Under the pieces are notes generated by a model. It worked only from the letters and a program-made list of their open reading frames with translations, was not told where the DNA came from and did not search any database. A stretch of DNA of 64,000 bases from Campylobacterota bacterium (GTDB lineage: Bacteria > Campylobacterota > Campylobacteria > Campylobacterales > Nitratiruptoraceae), in NCBI GenBank assembly GCA_015494715.1, contig WGAT01000071.1, forward strand, positions 17,591 to 81,590. Direction: 5' to 3'. Below are positions 25,675 to 34,088 of this stretch, in pieces. The number at the start of each line of letters is the position of its first letter. Position 1 is the first letter of the stretch. The position numbers were made by a program, and so were the translations under genes.

Positions 25675-25767
25675 ATGGCACCATCTGAAATTTTGGCTCT
25701 TATCTACGGCAGCTTGATGGTCGTAGCGGCCATTATGTGGGTCGGCTTCAACTTCAAAAAAGCCTAA
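25675..25767 (+). CDS. 30-residue single-pass membrane peptide
   Basis: A short frame starting at the ATG 25675 has an AAGGAGAG ribosome site and a strong promoter. It encodes MAPSEILALIYGSLMVVAAI followed by MWVGFNFKKA: one hydrophobic helix and a positively charged C-terminus, predicted N-out/C-in or inserted with Lys inside. Such peptides often act as small subunits or regulators of membrane complexes, for example oxidases and transporters. I recognise no family. It lies alone between prfB and a convergent ABC ATPase gene, so the partner cannot be inferred from context. Confidence 0.68.
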   Translation: MAPSEILALIYGSLMVVAAIMWVGFNFKKA

Positions 25768-25779
25768 GGCCCGATACTT

Positions 25780-26427
25780 TTAGTGGAGGGGCTTGAGTCT
25801 CCTCTCCTCCAAAAGAAATCGGTGCGAGCAGCGTTCCGCCAATTTCTCGTCATGGGTAACCAAAAAAAGTCCGCTTGCTCTTTTCTTTACATACTTAAAA
25901 ATCTCTTCCATTACCTCGTATGCCGTCTCTCTATCAAGATTGCCCGTGGGCTCATCGGCAAAAATAAGTTTGGGACGCTTGGTCATTACTCTAGCAATAC
26001 TGACGCGTTGCTGCTCCCCGCCACTGAGCTGGGTTACTCGTTTGTGTAAGACATGAGCGATACCAAAGGCCTCCAAAAGTTGCGTATCGATAGATGTTTT
26101 GGCCAAAAGGGCTGCCACTTCGATATTTTCCAAAGCGCTAAACCCTTTAAAAAGATAGTGGGATTGAAAAACAATTCCAACCTTATAACGACGAATTTTT
26201 AAACGACTCTCCTCATCAACGGCATAAATGTCTTGGCCAAAAAGCTCTACTTTTCCTTTTTGTGGCGGCAGCAGAGTGGAGAGAATATGCAAAAGCGTCG
26301 ATTTACCGCTTCCGCTTACGCCAAGTACGGCTATAGACTCCTCAGACGAGAGGCTTAGCGAGATATCTTCAAAAAGGGGATAATCAAAGGCGTGGCTTAG
26401 ATGGGAGGCTTTTAGGAGAATATCCAT
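25780..26427 (-). CDS. ABC transporter ATPase, LolD/MacB type
   Basis: The 215-residue ATPase has Walker A (GVSGSGKST), Q-loop (VFQSHYLFKGFSALEN), signature LSGGEQQRVSIAR, Walker B (LIFADEPTGNLD) and H-loop (LVTHD). The FQSHYLF..F(S/T)ALEN and DEPTGNLD sequences place it in the LolD/MacB/FtsE group, which handles lipoprotein release or mechanotransmission. No permease is adjacent; its LolC/E-like partner must be elsewhere. It lies downstream of the tsf terminator, whose hairpin occupies most of the gap. Confidence 0.88.
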   Translation of the reverse strand: MDILLKASHLSHAFDYPLFEDISLSLSSEESIAVLGVSGSGKSTLLHILSTLLPPQKGKVELFGQDIYAVDEESRLKIRRYKVGIVFQSHYLFKGFSALENIEVAALLAKTSIDTQLLEAFGIAHVLHKRVTQLSGGEQQRVSIARVMTKRPKLIFADEPTGNLDRETAYEVMEEIFKYVKKRASGLFLVTHDEKLAERCSHRFLLEERRLKPLH

Positions 26428-26452
26428 CGAATGCCTTTTTACAAAAGTATAG

Positions 26453-26479
26453 CAAAAAAAGCAAGCCCAAAGGCTTGCT
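26453..26479 (-). terminator. Terminator of rpsB-tsf
   Basis: On the minus strand, AGCAAGCC-TTTG-GGCTTGCT forms an 8-bp perfect stem followed by seven T residues. This is a textbook rho-independent terminator 36 bp after the tsf stop. The ABC ATPase gene that follows would need its own promoter or readthrough. Confidence 0.9.
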
Positions 26480-26514
26480 AGAATAAAAAGCTCAAAAGCC
26501 TAGGACTTTTTGCC

Positions 26515-27432
26515 TCATTTCATCTGTGCGGCGACTTCAGCGGCGAAATCTTCCTCTTTTTTCTCGATTCCCTCACCTAGCTCATATCGTACAAAAGCGA
26601 TGATTTTGGCACTTCCACCGGCAGCTTTAGCCGCTTCGTCAAGTACTTGCTTGACGCTTTTTTTGTCCTCTTTGACAAATTTTTGGCCAAGCAGCGTATT
26701 CTCTTCTACAAATTTTTTGATTTTTCCGGGAATAATTTTTTCGATGATATTGGCCGGTTTACCCTCTTTTTCCAATTGCGCTTGGGCGATCTCTTTTTCT
26801 TTTTCGATCACTTCGGCAGGGATGCTCGCTTCATCCAGATATTTTGGATTCATCGCAGCGATGTGCATGGCGATATCTTTGAGCAGATCCTTGATAGCGG
26901 CACATACCTCCTCTTTGTCACAAGAAGCGGCTACCACTACGCCGATCTTTCCGCCCATATGGACATAGCCGTTGACCACGCCGGGGCCCTCCACGCAAAT
27001 TTTATCAAATCGTCGCACTACGATGTTTTCGCCAATCTTTGCGATTTCGGCTTTCATATAATCCTCAAAAACCACATTGTCGATAGTGGTTTTATAAAGC
27101 TCTTCTACGCTTTCCACTCCCGCAGTAGAGATATGACCTTTGATCTTTTCGACGAGGTTTTTAAAATTCTCGTTTTGTGCTACAAAGTCCGTTTCGGAGT
27201 TGACCTCTACGATAGTGGCGCATTTATAATCTGGACTCACTTCCACGGCTATCGTCCCCTCGCTTGCCACTCTATCGGCTTTTTTGGCGGCTTTCGCGAT
27301 CCCTTTTTTACGCAAAATCTCGATCGCTTTGTCCATATCCCCATTTGCCTCTTGGAGCGCTTTTTTACACTCCATCATTCCAGCGCCCGTTCTTTGTCGT
27401 AGCTCTTTTACCTGTGCTGCGCTAATGGCCAT
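26515..27432 (-). CDS. tsf: Elongation factor Ts
   Basis: EF-Ts is the nucleotide exchange factor for EF-Tu. The 305-residue protein has the UBA-like N-terminus (VKELRQRTGAGMMECKKALQEA), the core motif VEVNSETDFVAQNENF and the dimerisation region. It is followed by a strong terminator. The start codon overlaps the rpsB stop by one base (TAATG), the universal rpsB-tsf order. Confidence 0.97.
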   Translation of the reverse strand: MAISAAQVKELRQRTGAGMMECKKALQEANGDMDKAIEILRKKGIAKAAKKADRVASEGTIAVEVSPDYKCATIVEVNSETDFVAQNENFKNLVEKIKGHISTAGVESVEELYKTTIDNVVFEDYMKAEIAKIGENIVVRRFDKICVEGPGVVNGYVHMGGKIGVVVAASCDKEEVCAAIKDLLKDIAMHIAAMNPKYLDEASIPAEVIEKEKEIAQAQLEKEGKPANIIEKIIPGKIKKFVEENTLLGQKFVKEDKKSVKQVLDEAAKAAGGSAKIIAFVRYELGEGIEKKEEDFAAEVAAQMK

Positions 27433-28271
27433 TATTTCTCCTCCTGTGTAACTTCTTGTACGCTTGGCGCACTCTGAGCTTCCGCTTCGGCCGTTTCGGC
27501 TGCTTCGGCTCTTGCCTCTTCGATAAGTTTTTGCTTCTCTTCCTCACTAGCTGGCATAGGTACTTCTTCCTCATCGCCTTCCATTTCTTGAGCTCTTAGC
27601 TCTTTTCCTTCGATGATAGCCTCTGCGATCTCTCGACAAAAGAGCTGGATACTTCTAATCGCGTCGTCGTTTCCGGGAATTGGATAATCGATGAGATCGG
27701 GATCGCAGTTTGTATCGAGTGGAGCGATAATGGGAATGCCAAGTTTGTTCCCCTCTTTGACGGCGATATGCTCTCGTACCGCATCGATGATAAAGAGCAT
27801 ATCGGGCAGTTTTTTCATATCTCTGATACCGCCGAGGAAGTTTTCGAGTTTCTCTTTTCGGCGTCTGAGCATCAACGCCTCTTTTTTGGTGAGCAGATCC
27901 ATCTGTCCGCTCTTTTCCATCTCCTCGATAACCTCAAGCTTTCTAATAGATTTTCTAATCGTATTGAAGTTTGTGAGCGTTCCACCGAGCCATCTGGAAT
28001 TGACATAAGGCATACCTGCTTTTTTCGCATATTCCTCGATGGCGTTTTTGGCCTGTTTTTTGGTTCCTACAAAAAGGATGGTCTTACCCTCTTTGGCCGC
28101 ATCTCTGACCACATTGTATGTATATCGAAAATAGCGAAGGGTTTTTTGCAAGTCGATGATGTGGATATTTTTCCGTACGCCAAAGATAAAAGGCTTCATC
28201 TTTGGATTCCATCGTCGTGTCTGGTGACCAAAGTGCACACCGCACTCGAGCAAGTCTTTCATCGTTACCAT
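27432..28271 (-). CDS. rpsB: Ribosomal protein S2
   Basis: S2 of the small ribosomal subunit, 279 residues. It shows the signatures [34 protein letters not shown] and [12 protein letters not shown], plus a coiled-coil domain. The C-terminal tail of about 45 residues is Glu/Ala-rich, which is longer than E. coli S2. The ATG at 28271 has a GAGGAGAAA ribosome site and is preceded by a structured leader. It is the first gene of rpsB-tsf. Confidence 0.97.
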   Translation of the reverse strand: MVTMKDLLECGVHFGHQTRRWNPKMKPFIFGVRKNIHIIDLQKTLRYFRYTYNVVRDAAKEGKTILFVGTKKQAKNAIEEYAKKAGMPYVNSRWLGGTLTNFNTIRKSIRKLEVIEEMEKSGQMDLLTKKEALMLRRRKEKLENFLGGIRDMKKLPDMLFIIDAVREHIAVKEGNKLGIPIIAPLDTNCDPDLIDYPIPGNDDAIRSIQLFCREIAEAIIEGKELRAQEMEGDEEEVPMPASEEEKQKLIEEARAEAAETAEAEAQSAPSVQEVTQEEK

Positions 28272-28379
28272 AGTTTCTCCTCGATAAAATTTAGGTTTAC
28301 GCCTCCGCAGTCATCAACGGCTCATGCCGCAACCCGTCAAGGATTCCTGCGTGTGGAGTAAAAGGCGCAGTATTGTATA
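28272..28379 (-). promoter_or_regulatory. rpsB promoter and structured leader
   Basis: On the minus strand TATACA (28379-28374) is the probable -10 box, giving a leader of about 95 nt. Nested stems are visible: CGCAG (28351-28347) with CTGCG (28310-28306) enclosing ACGG/CCGT (28337-28334 with 28320-28317). The RNA then runs GGAGGCGTAAACC before the ribosome site. The fold resembles an autoregulatory S2 leader, where free S2 would repress its own mRNA. This is inference from structure and position. Confidence 0.45.
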
Positions 28380-28399
28380 AGAAAGTGGCTTAAAGTTTT

Positions 28400-28870
28400 C
28401 TAATTTTGAGTAAGCTCTTTTAATTTTTCCAAAACTTTCTCCACATGCCCCTTGACCCGCACTTTTGGCCAAACGGCTGCCACTTTACCCTCAGGATCGA
28501 TCAGATAGGTGGTGCGGATCACCCCTTCGTACTCTTTGCCATACATCTTCTTGATCCCCCACGCCCCGTACTTTTTGAGCACCTCTTTTTGGGTATCGCA
28601 CAAAAGCGTGACTTTGAGCCCTTTTTTCTCGATAAATTTTTGGTGACTCTCACAGCTATCAGGACTCACGCCGACCACTACGGCTCCAAGCTTCTCGAAC
28701 TCCTCTAGATGGGCGGTAAAATCGAGCGCTTCGGTCGTACAGCCGGGCGTATTGTCTTTTGGATAGAAATACAGCACGACCCACTTGCCTCGCAAATCGT
28801 GCAAACATATCTCCACTCCATCTGGATTTGATAGACAAAAATCTGGAGCCTCTTGTCCAATTTCTATCAT
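28400..28870 (-). CDS. bcp: Thiol peroxidase Bcp/PrxQ
   Basis: The 156-residue peroxiredoxin reduces hydroperoxides with electrons from thioredoxin. Peroxidatic Cys44 lies in YPKDNTPGCTTEA. The resolving cysteine that many PrxQ members have five residues later is a leucine here (CTTEALDF), so it may work as a 1-Cys enzyme or use a distant Cys such as that in LLCDTQ. The thioredoxin system is encoded at 39594-40952. It overlaps the DUF523 gene by 4 bp. Confidence 0.93.
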   Translation of the reverse strand: MIEIGQEAPDFCLSNPDGVEICLHDLRGKWVVLYFYPKDNTPGCTTEALDFTAHLEEFEKLGAVVVGVSPDSCESHQKFIEKKGLKVTLLCDTQKEVLKKYGAWGIKKMYGKEYEGVIRTTYLIDPEGKVAAVWPKVRVKGHVEKVLEKLKELTQN

Positions 28871-29289
28871 TTTCCCTCCTTTTCATAAAATGTAGCCTGT
28901 GGCAGCAGCTCTTTGAGCTTTTTGGCAAAGATTCCAGTGGCATCTTGCCGCACCAATTTGCCATCTTTATCATATTCTCTCGCACTTGCCAAGGCACAAC
29001 TAGGAGATTTGGATTTGAGGTAGACCTCATCGATATCGGGATGGGCTTTGACCAATGCGATTGCCTGTGCCTCTATCGCCTCGGTCACATCCTCGCCGTT
29101 TTTGTTTCCTACCATCCGTCCCTCCCGCAAATCACACGTCTGCCTAGGCGTACCCAGCACTTTCTCCTCTGGGCAAAAAGGGATCACCTCGCACCCAGTT
29201 AAATCAAGAGTACAATCCTTGCGGTGCCCTCCGTCATAACGGCACTTGTACCCCAACAAGCAAGCACTCACCGCCACCTTTTTAGGCAA
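28867..29289 (-). CDS. DUF523 protein
   Basis: The 140-residue protein carries the DUF523 hallmark VSACLLGYKCRYDGGH and later conserved segments VIPFCPEEKVLGTPR, YLKSKSPSCA and TGIFAKKL. Several conserved cysteines suggest a metal or iron-sulphur site. The function is uncharacterised. It overlaps bcp by 4 bp at its end and the response regulator by 8 bp at its start, indicating one transcript with redox and c-di-GMP genes. Confidence 0.9.
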   Translation of the reverse strand: MPKKVAVSACLLGYKCRYDGGHRKDCTLDLTGCEVIPFCPEEKVLGTPRQTCDLREGRMVGNKNGEDVTEAIEAQAIALVKAHPDIDEVYLKSKSPSCALASAREYDKDGKLVRQDATGIFAKKLKELLPQATFYEKEGK

Positions 29290-30532
29290 TGGTCACTCCT
29301 CTGGTTTTCTTTGCCAAGTAGAGCTTCTCGTCCGCCTTTTTGATCAGATCCTCAAAGGTATCGGCGCTATCGCAGATCCCGCAAGAAAAATCGTAGTAGA
29401 CCTCCTCTCCGTCTATCCAAACGGGCTCCTCACGCACCCTTTTTCTTACCCGCTCTTCTACGATGCTCTTGGCCATCTCTTTGTCGCAAGAGCCCAAAAA
29501 CATCAAAAACTCCTCTCCGCCATAACGGACCACAAAATCGCTTCCTCGAATGCTTTGCTGTAAAATATTAGCAAAATGTTTGAGCACCATATCCCCGGCA
29601 AAATGCCCATAGGTATCGTTGAGCTTTTTAAAATGATCCAGATCGAAAATGGCGATAGAGACATCTTTATCAAGCCGTTTGAGCGAATAGTAAAGTTTCA
29701 AGCCCGCGTCATAAAGATAGCGGCGATTGTAACAGCCCGTGAGGTAGTCTTTGTTGGAGTAGGTTTTGATCTCTTCAAACTGGACGAGGGATTTGACCAC
29801 ATTATCGATACGGCAGACAAACTCGAAGTTATTGAAACTCTTTTCTAAAAAGTCGTTGGCACCGCTTTTTAAAAATCTAGCCATTATATTGTTGATATCA
29901 AGAGCCGTCAAAGCGATGATGGCCACATCGTCAAAGAGATAGTTTTGACGCACCTCCTTGACCAATTCGAGCCCTGTGGAGTTGTCCGCCAAAACATAAT
30001 CGGTAATGACAAGTTTGATAAAGTCGTCGTTTTGCGAAAGAAGCTCCATCGCCTCGTCTTTGCTGCTTGCTAGCATAATATTGGCGTAAGGGTAGTAGAT
30101 TTTGAAAAATTTGGCCAAATAGTTGCGATAGCTCCTGCTATCCTCTACCAAAAGGACGCCATACTTTTCCAAAAACTGCAAGATTTTAAATTTCATAATC
30201 AAATATTCGAGCCGCACCATATCGGTCTTTATCACATAATCGATAATCTTTTTGCGGTTATAGCGGTCAAACACCTCCATATCTTCTGAGGCCGTAATGA
30301 TGATAATAGGTAGATTTTGAGCGATAAGATCATCCACCAAGCCGCACTCATCCACACAATCTTTTAAAAAAATGTCCAAAAGCACATATTTGTACTCTTT
30401 GAGATTGTCAAGATTTTTGTACTCTTCATAGCTATGGATCACATCTACCTCTACGCCCTCTAATCGCTGTTCCAAAAAGACTTTGATCTGTTTGGAATAA
30501 AACTTATCGTCTTCGATAAGCAAGATTTTCAT
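29282..30532 (-). CDS. Dual-receiver diguanylate cyclase (PleD-like)
   Basis: The 416-residue response regulator contains two receiver domains and a GGDEF domain. REC1 (1-115) has LLIEDD, phospho-acceptor LLDIFL, IIITAS and DYVIK. REC2 (120-240) has LLVEDS, VITDYVLAD, and ALTA. The GGDEF domain follows with DYLTGCYNRRYL, FDLDHFKKLNDTYGH and active site YGGEEF. The I-site RGSD is intact, so c-di-GMP feedback is expected. Both receivers keep the acceptor Asp. No histidine kinase is adjacent. It overlaps the aldehyde dehydrogenase gene by 4 bp. Confidence 0.93.
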   Translation of the reverse strand: MKILLIEDDKFYSKQIKVFLEQRLEGVEVDVIHSYEEYKNLDNLKEYKYVLLDIFLKDCVDECGLVDDLIAQNLPIIIITASEDMEVFDRYNRKKIIDYVIKTDMVRLEYLIMKFKILQFLEKYGVLLVEDSRSYRNYLAKFFKIYYPYANIMLASSKDEAMELLSQNDDFIKLVITDYVLADNSTGLELVKEVRQNYLFDDVAIIALTALDINNIMARFLKSGANDFLEKSFNNFEFVCRIDNVVKSLVQFEEIKTYSNKDYLTGCYNRRYLYDAGLKLYYSLKRLDKDVSIAIFDLDHFKKLNDTYGHFAGDMVLKHFANILQQSIRGSDFVVRYGGEEFLMFLGSCDKEMAKSIVEERVRKRVREEPVWIDGEEVYYDFSCGICDSADTFEDLIKKADEKLYLAKKTRGVTIA

Positions 30533-31950
30533 ACGATGATCACCGACTTTATTTCCGTAAACTCTTCCAAAGCAAACTTTGGCCCTTCTCTGCCGATTCC
30601 TGAAAGTTTTACCCCCCCATAGGGCTGGATGTCAAAGCGCAGGGTCGGAATGTCGTTAATCACCACCCCTCCAGCCTCGGCATCCTCCACAAATCGCTTG
30701 ATCAACTCGATATCTTTGGTAAAGATGGAAAACTGCAGCCCATACGGCGAGTCGTTCATCTTGGCTATCGCCTCTTCGTAGCCGCTCACTTTCACTAGAC
30801 TTACGATCGGAGCAAAGACCTCCTCGCATACAATTGGCATATCCTCTCGCACATCGGCTAAAATCGCAGGATAAAAATAGCGTCCCTCCCGCTTGCCTTC
30901 TAAGATTGGCCTAGCACCGGCTTGTATGGCACTTTCGACCCAACGCTGGGCCCTTTTGGCCGCCTCTTCGTTGATAAGGGGCCCCATAAAGGTATCGGGC
31001 TCGTACGGATCGCCCACTTTGAGCCCTTTGGTATCTTTGGCAAGAGTCTGGGCAAACTCCTCGTAGACGCTCTCGTGTACGTAAATACGCTGCAAACTGA
31101 TACAGACCTGTCCGCTATTGACAAAAGCCCCCACAGCGCAGCGAGAAGCCGCTTGGGCGATATCTGCGTTTTGGTCGATATAGGTAGCGGCGTTGCCGCC
31201 AAGCTCTAGACTAAGTCTTTTGATGCCAGCCCTTTGCGTAATGATACGCCCTACTTGCACGCTTCCGGTGAAGCTAATCTTGCTAGGGATGGGACTGCTC
31301 ACCAGCGCATCGCCAACCTCAGCGTCCCCATAGACGACGCTGAGCATATCGGGTACGGCGTAGTTGCTCTCAATAAAGAGTTTAGCAAGATTATATCCGG
31401 TCAGCGGGGCTTCGGGAGTTGGTTTGTAGACAATGGCGTTGCCTGCCACAAGACCCGGGGCTAGCTTGTGAGCCGAGAGATTGAGAGGAAAATTAAAAGG
31501 GGTGATAGCCACGGCCACGCCCACGGGCACTCGCTTGTAAAAACTCATCGTCGCCCTGCCGCTTGGCGTAGCGTCGGTGTTGATAGTCTCTCCCATCATT
31601 GATACGGCAAAATCGGCACTTAGCTCTATCGTCTCGATCGCTCTTTGCACCTCCACACGGCTAAAAGCGATCGGTTTGCCGATCTCTTTGGTGATGGTAA
31701 GAGCAAACTCCTCCTTTTGCTCTTTGAGGCTATGCGCCACATCCCTTAACCAAGCTATACGCTGGGAGAGGGGAACTTTATTGTTATGTTTTTTAAAGGC
31801 TTTTTGGGCGATTTGCAACGCTTTTTGTGCGTCTTGGGCGTCACATAGGGGATAGTAGCCCTCGATTTTATCGTTAAACGGGCTTTTGACCGGCGCTTTT
31901 TGCTCCTTGGTAGCGGGAGTCGATCCAAAGTATATTTTGGCCTCTTGCAT
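30529..31950 (-). CDS. NAD(P)-dependent aldehyde dehydrogenase
   Basis: The 473-residue cytosolic enzyme belongs to the ALDH superfamily close to lactaldehyde/GapN-like members. It shows ITPFNFPLNL (cofactor loop), SFTGSVQVGR, catalytic Glu in LSLELGGNAA and catalytic Cys in FVNSGQVCISLQRI. Also present are EEVFAPIVSL and PYGGVKLSGIGREG. The substrate cannot be set by eye; short-chain aldehydes are likely. A TATAAT box lies upstream on the minus strand, and the next gene (PleD-like) overlaps by 4 bp. Confidence 0.92.
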   Translation of the reverse strand: MQEAKIYFGSTPATKEQKAPVKSPFNDKIEGYYPLCDAQDAQKALQIAQKAFKKHNNKVPLSQRIAWLRDVAHSLKEQKEEFALTITKEIGKPIAFSRVEVQRAIETIELSADFAVSMMGETINTDATPSGRATMSFYKRVPVGVAVAITPFNFPLNLSAHKLAPGLVAGNAIVYKPTPEAPLTGYNLAKLFIESNYAVPDMLSVVYGDAEVGDALVSSPIPSKISFTGSVQVGRIITQRAGIKRLSLELGGNAATYIDQNADIAQAASRCAVGAFVNSGQVCISLQRIYVHESVYEEFAQTLAKDTKGLKVGDPYEPDTFMGPLINEEAAKRAQRWVESAIQAGARPILEGKREGRYFYPAILADVREDMPIVCEEVFAPIVSLVKVSGYEEAIAKMNDSPYGLQFSIFTKDIELIKRFVEDAEAGGVVINDIPTLRFDIQPYGGVKLSGIGREGPKFALEEFTEIKSVIIV

Positions 31951-31976
31951 GACAATCCTTTAAGCCGTTTTTGTCC

Positions 31977-31982
31977 ATTATA
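31977..31982 (-). promoter_or_regulatory. -10 box for aldehyde dehydrogenase operon
   Basis: TATAAT on the minus strand, 27 bp before the ATG at 31950, with an AAAGGA ribosome site in between. It would drive the ALDH, PleD-like, DUF523 and bcp genes. Confidence 0.55.
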
Positions 31983-32010
31983 GCCAATTTCTTTTTAAAC
32001 AATTTTTTGA

Positions 32011-32083
32011 TAGACTAAGCCTCAATTCGAGCAAAAACCCTAATCGCCTAAGAGAATGCTTGGAGCGCATCCCTTTAGGGTTT
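32011..32083 (+). promoter_or_regulatory. ilvE promoter and hairpin leader
   Basis: TAGACT (32011-32016) is a probable -10 box, giving a leader of about 85 nt before ilvE. It contains a perfect 9-bp stem AAACCCTAA (32035-32043) with TTAGGGTTT (32075-32083), and an inner ATGC/GCAT stem. No U-run follows, so it is not a simple terminator; no leucine- or isoleucine-rich leader peptide was found. Confidence 0.45.
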
Positions 32084-32108
32084 GAGACACTTTGCTACAA
32101 GGAACCAT

Positions 32109-33032
32109 ATGGAAAAGGCCAAGTATATTTGGATGAACGGCAAGTTTGTGGAGTGGGATGAGGCAAAAGTGCACGTCCTTACCCATACGCTTCACTATGG
32201 CAACGGAGTCTTTGAGGGGACAAGAGCCTACCAGACCCAAAAGGGGCTGGCTATCTTCCGCCTACGAGACCACACCAAACGACTCCTCAACTCCGCCAAG
32301 ATCACCGCCATCAAGGTCCCCTATTCCCTTGAAGAGCTCGAGAACGCCCAAATTGAGCTGCTTCGCAAAAACGAGTTTGACGGCAATGTCTATATCCGTC
32401 CGCTGGTCTATTTAGGCTACGGGGTGATGGGCCTGTACCATATCAACGCTCCCGTCGAAGTTGCCATAGCGGCGTGGAAATGGGGAGCGTATTTAGGAGA
32501 CGAGGGGTTAGAAAAAGGCATTCGGGTCAAAGTGAGCTCTTTTGCTAGAAACAGCGTCAAATCGACTATGGGCAAAGCCAAAGCCGTAGCCAACTACCTC
32601 AACTCCCAAATGGCCAAATACGAAGCCGTCATCGCCGGATATGAGGAGGCTTTGCTACTCGATGAAGAGGGATTCGTGGCAGAGGGCAGCGGAGAGTGCA
32701 TCTTTATCGTACGAGACGGCGTGCTTATTACCCCGCCAAACGACAACTCCCTTGAGTCCATCACACAAGATACGGTACTGCGCCTAGCCAAAGACAAGGG
32801 TATTCCTATCCAGCGGCGACGGGTTACGAGAGATGAGGTCTATATCGCCGATGAGGCCTTTTTTACGGGTACCGCCGCAGAAGTAACCCCCATACGGGAG
32901 GTAGATGGACGAATGATTGGCGAGGGCAAAAGAGGCCCCTTGACCAAAGAGCTCCAAAAAGCTTACTTCGATGTGGTCTATGGGCGTAATCTTGACTATG
33001 AACATATGCTTACCTATATCCAAGGAGAATAG
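32109..33032 (+). CDS. ilvE: Branched-chain amino acid aminotransferase
   Basis: IlvE transaminates Leu, Ile and Val with 2-oxoglutarate. The 307-residue fold-type IV PLP enzyme begins MEKAKYIWMNGKFV. It has HYGNGVFEGTRAY, the PLP lysine in STMGKAKAVANYLNS, EEGFVAEGSGECIF and TGTAAEVTPI. ATG 32109 has an AAGGA site and fits the family start; a frame beginning at 32082 adds nine unsupported residues. The SPFH gene follows immediately after the stop. Confidence 0.95.
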   Translation: MEKAKYIWMNGKFVEWDEAKVHVLTHTLHYGNGVFEGTRAYQTQKGLAIFRLRDHTKRLLNSAKITAIKVPYSLEELENAQIELLRKNEFDGNVYIRPLVYLGYGVMGLYHINAPVEVAIAAWKWGAYLGDEGLEKGIRVKVSSFARNSVKSTMGKAKAVANYLNSQMAKYEAVIAGYEEALLLDEEGFVAEGSGECIFIVRDGVLITPPNDNSLESITQDTVLRLAKDKGIPIQRRRVTRDEVYIADEAFFTGTAAEVTPIREVDGRMIGEGKRGPLTKELQKAYFDVVYGRNLDYEHMLTYIQGE

Positions 33033-34088
33033 ATGCCAGCCGATTTCAACGAATACTTTAAAAACAAGATGGATCAAGAAGAGAGTCCTCCTCAAAAATC
33101 TTTCAACGATTTTGGGAAAAAAGCGACGATCATCTATGTCCTTTTGGCGCTTGCGGTACTGCTTATCGTCGCCAAGCCTTATACCATCATACAATCTGGA
33201 GAAGTTGGCATTAAAGTAACGGCTGGAAAATTTGACCCCATTCCACTAGAGCCGGGTATGCACTTTTACATCCCCGGCATCCAAAAGATCATCAAAGTCG
33301 ATACGAAAGTACGGATCATCAACTACAAAAGCGAAAAGGATACCGCTTTTGGCAATCTCAACGAAGGGATTATCGAAAAACCCGCCATCACCGTGCTCGA
33401 CGCGAGAGGATTGCCCGTAAGCATCGATCTAACGGTCCAGTACCGCCTCAACCCCGCCAACGCTCCCCAAACCATCGCCACGTGGGGACTCAGCTGGGAA
33501 GAAAAACTCATCAACGCCGTCGTACGAGAGGTGGTGCGCAATGTTATTGGCCGCTACAAAGCCGAAGAGCTGCCAATCAAACGCAACGAGATCGCCGCTT
33601 TGATTGAACAAAAGATCAGGGAAAAGATCGATAGCTTCAAAAACAAGCCAGTCTTCTTAGAATCGGTCCAGCTGCGTGAGATCAACCTGCCGCCAAAGAT
33701 CAAAGAGCAGATCGAGCGAGTCCAAATCGCCAAACAAGAGGCCCAGCGGATGAAGTATGAAGTAGAAAAGGCCAAACAAGAGGCCCAAAAACGAGCGGCC
33801 CAAGCCAAAGGCGAAGCCGAAGCCAAAAAGATCAAAGCCCAAGGGGAAGCCGATCGTATCATGATCGAAGCCAAAGCAAAAGCCCAAGCTAACAAAGCGA
33901 TCGCCCAAAGCGTCACCGAACCGCTTCTAAGACTTCGCCAAATCGAGGTACAGGGCAAATTCAACGAAGCCCTCAAAGCCAACAAAGACGCCAAGATCTT
34001 TTTGACTCCCGGCGGAGCCGTACCAAACATCTGGATCGATACCAAAAGCAAAGAGCGAGCTGCCAATCTCGCTCAGGAGCAGCAATGA
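33033..34088 (+). CDS. SPFH/prohibitin-family membrane protein
   Basis: The 351-residue protein has one N-terminal membrane helix (about residues 33-52) and an SPFH/prohibitin domain with GEVGIKVTAGKF, PGMHFYIP and DLTVQYRLNP. A long Lys/Glu/Ala-rich coiled coil follows (about 230-300), with repeated EAK and AQAK units. Prohibitin-like proteins form large membrane rings that regulate FtsH-type proteases or organise membrane domains. The topology suggests the bulk is periplasmic or cytoplasmic depending on anchor orientation. It sits between ilvE and hisIE, overlapping hisIE by 4 bp. Confidence 0.88.
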   Translation: MPADFNEYFKNKMDQEESPPQKSFNDFGKKATIIYVLLALAVLLIVAKPYTIIQSGEVGIKVTAGKFDPIPLEPGMHFYIPGIQKIIKVDTKVRIINYKSEKDTAFGNLNEGIIEKPAITVLDARGLPVSIDLTVQYRLNPANAPQTIATWGLSWEEKLINAVVREVVRNVIGRYKAEELPIKRNEIAALIEQKIREKIDSFKNKPVFLESVQLREINLPPKIKEQIERVQIAKQEAQRMKYEVEKAKQEAQKRAAQAKGEAEAKKIKAQGEADRIMIEAKAKAQANKAIAQSVTEPLLRLRQIEVQGKFNEALKANKDAKIFLTPGGAVPNIWIDTKSKERAANLAQEQQ

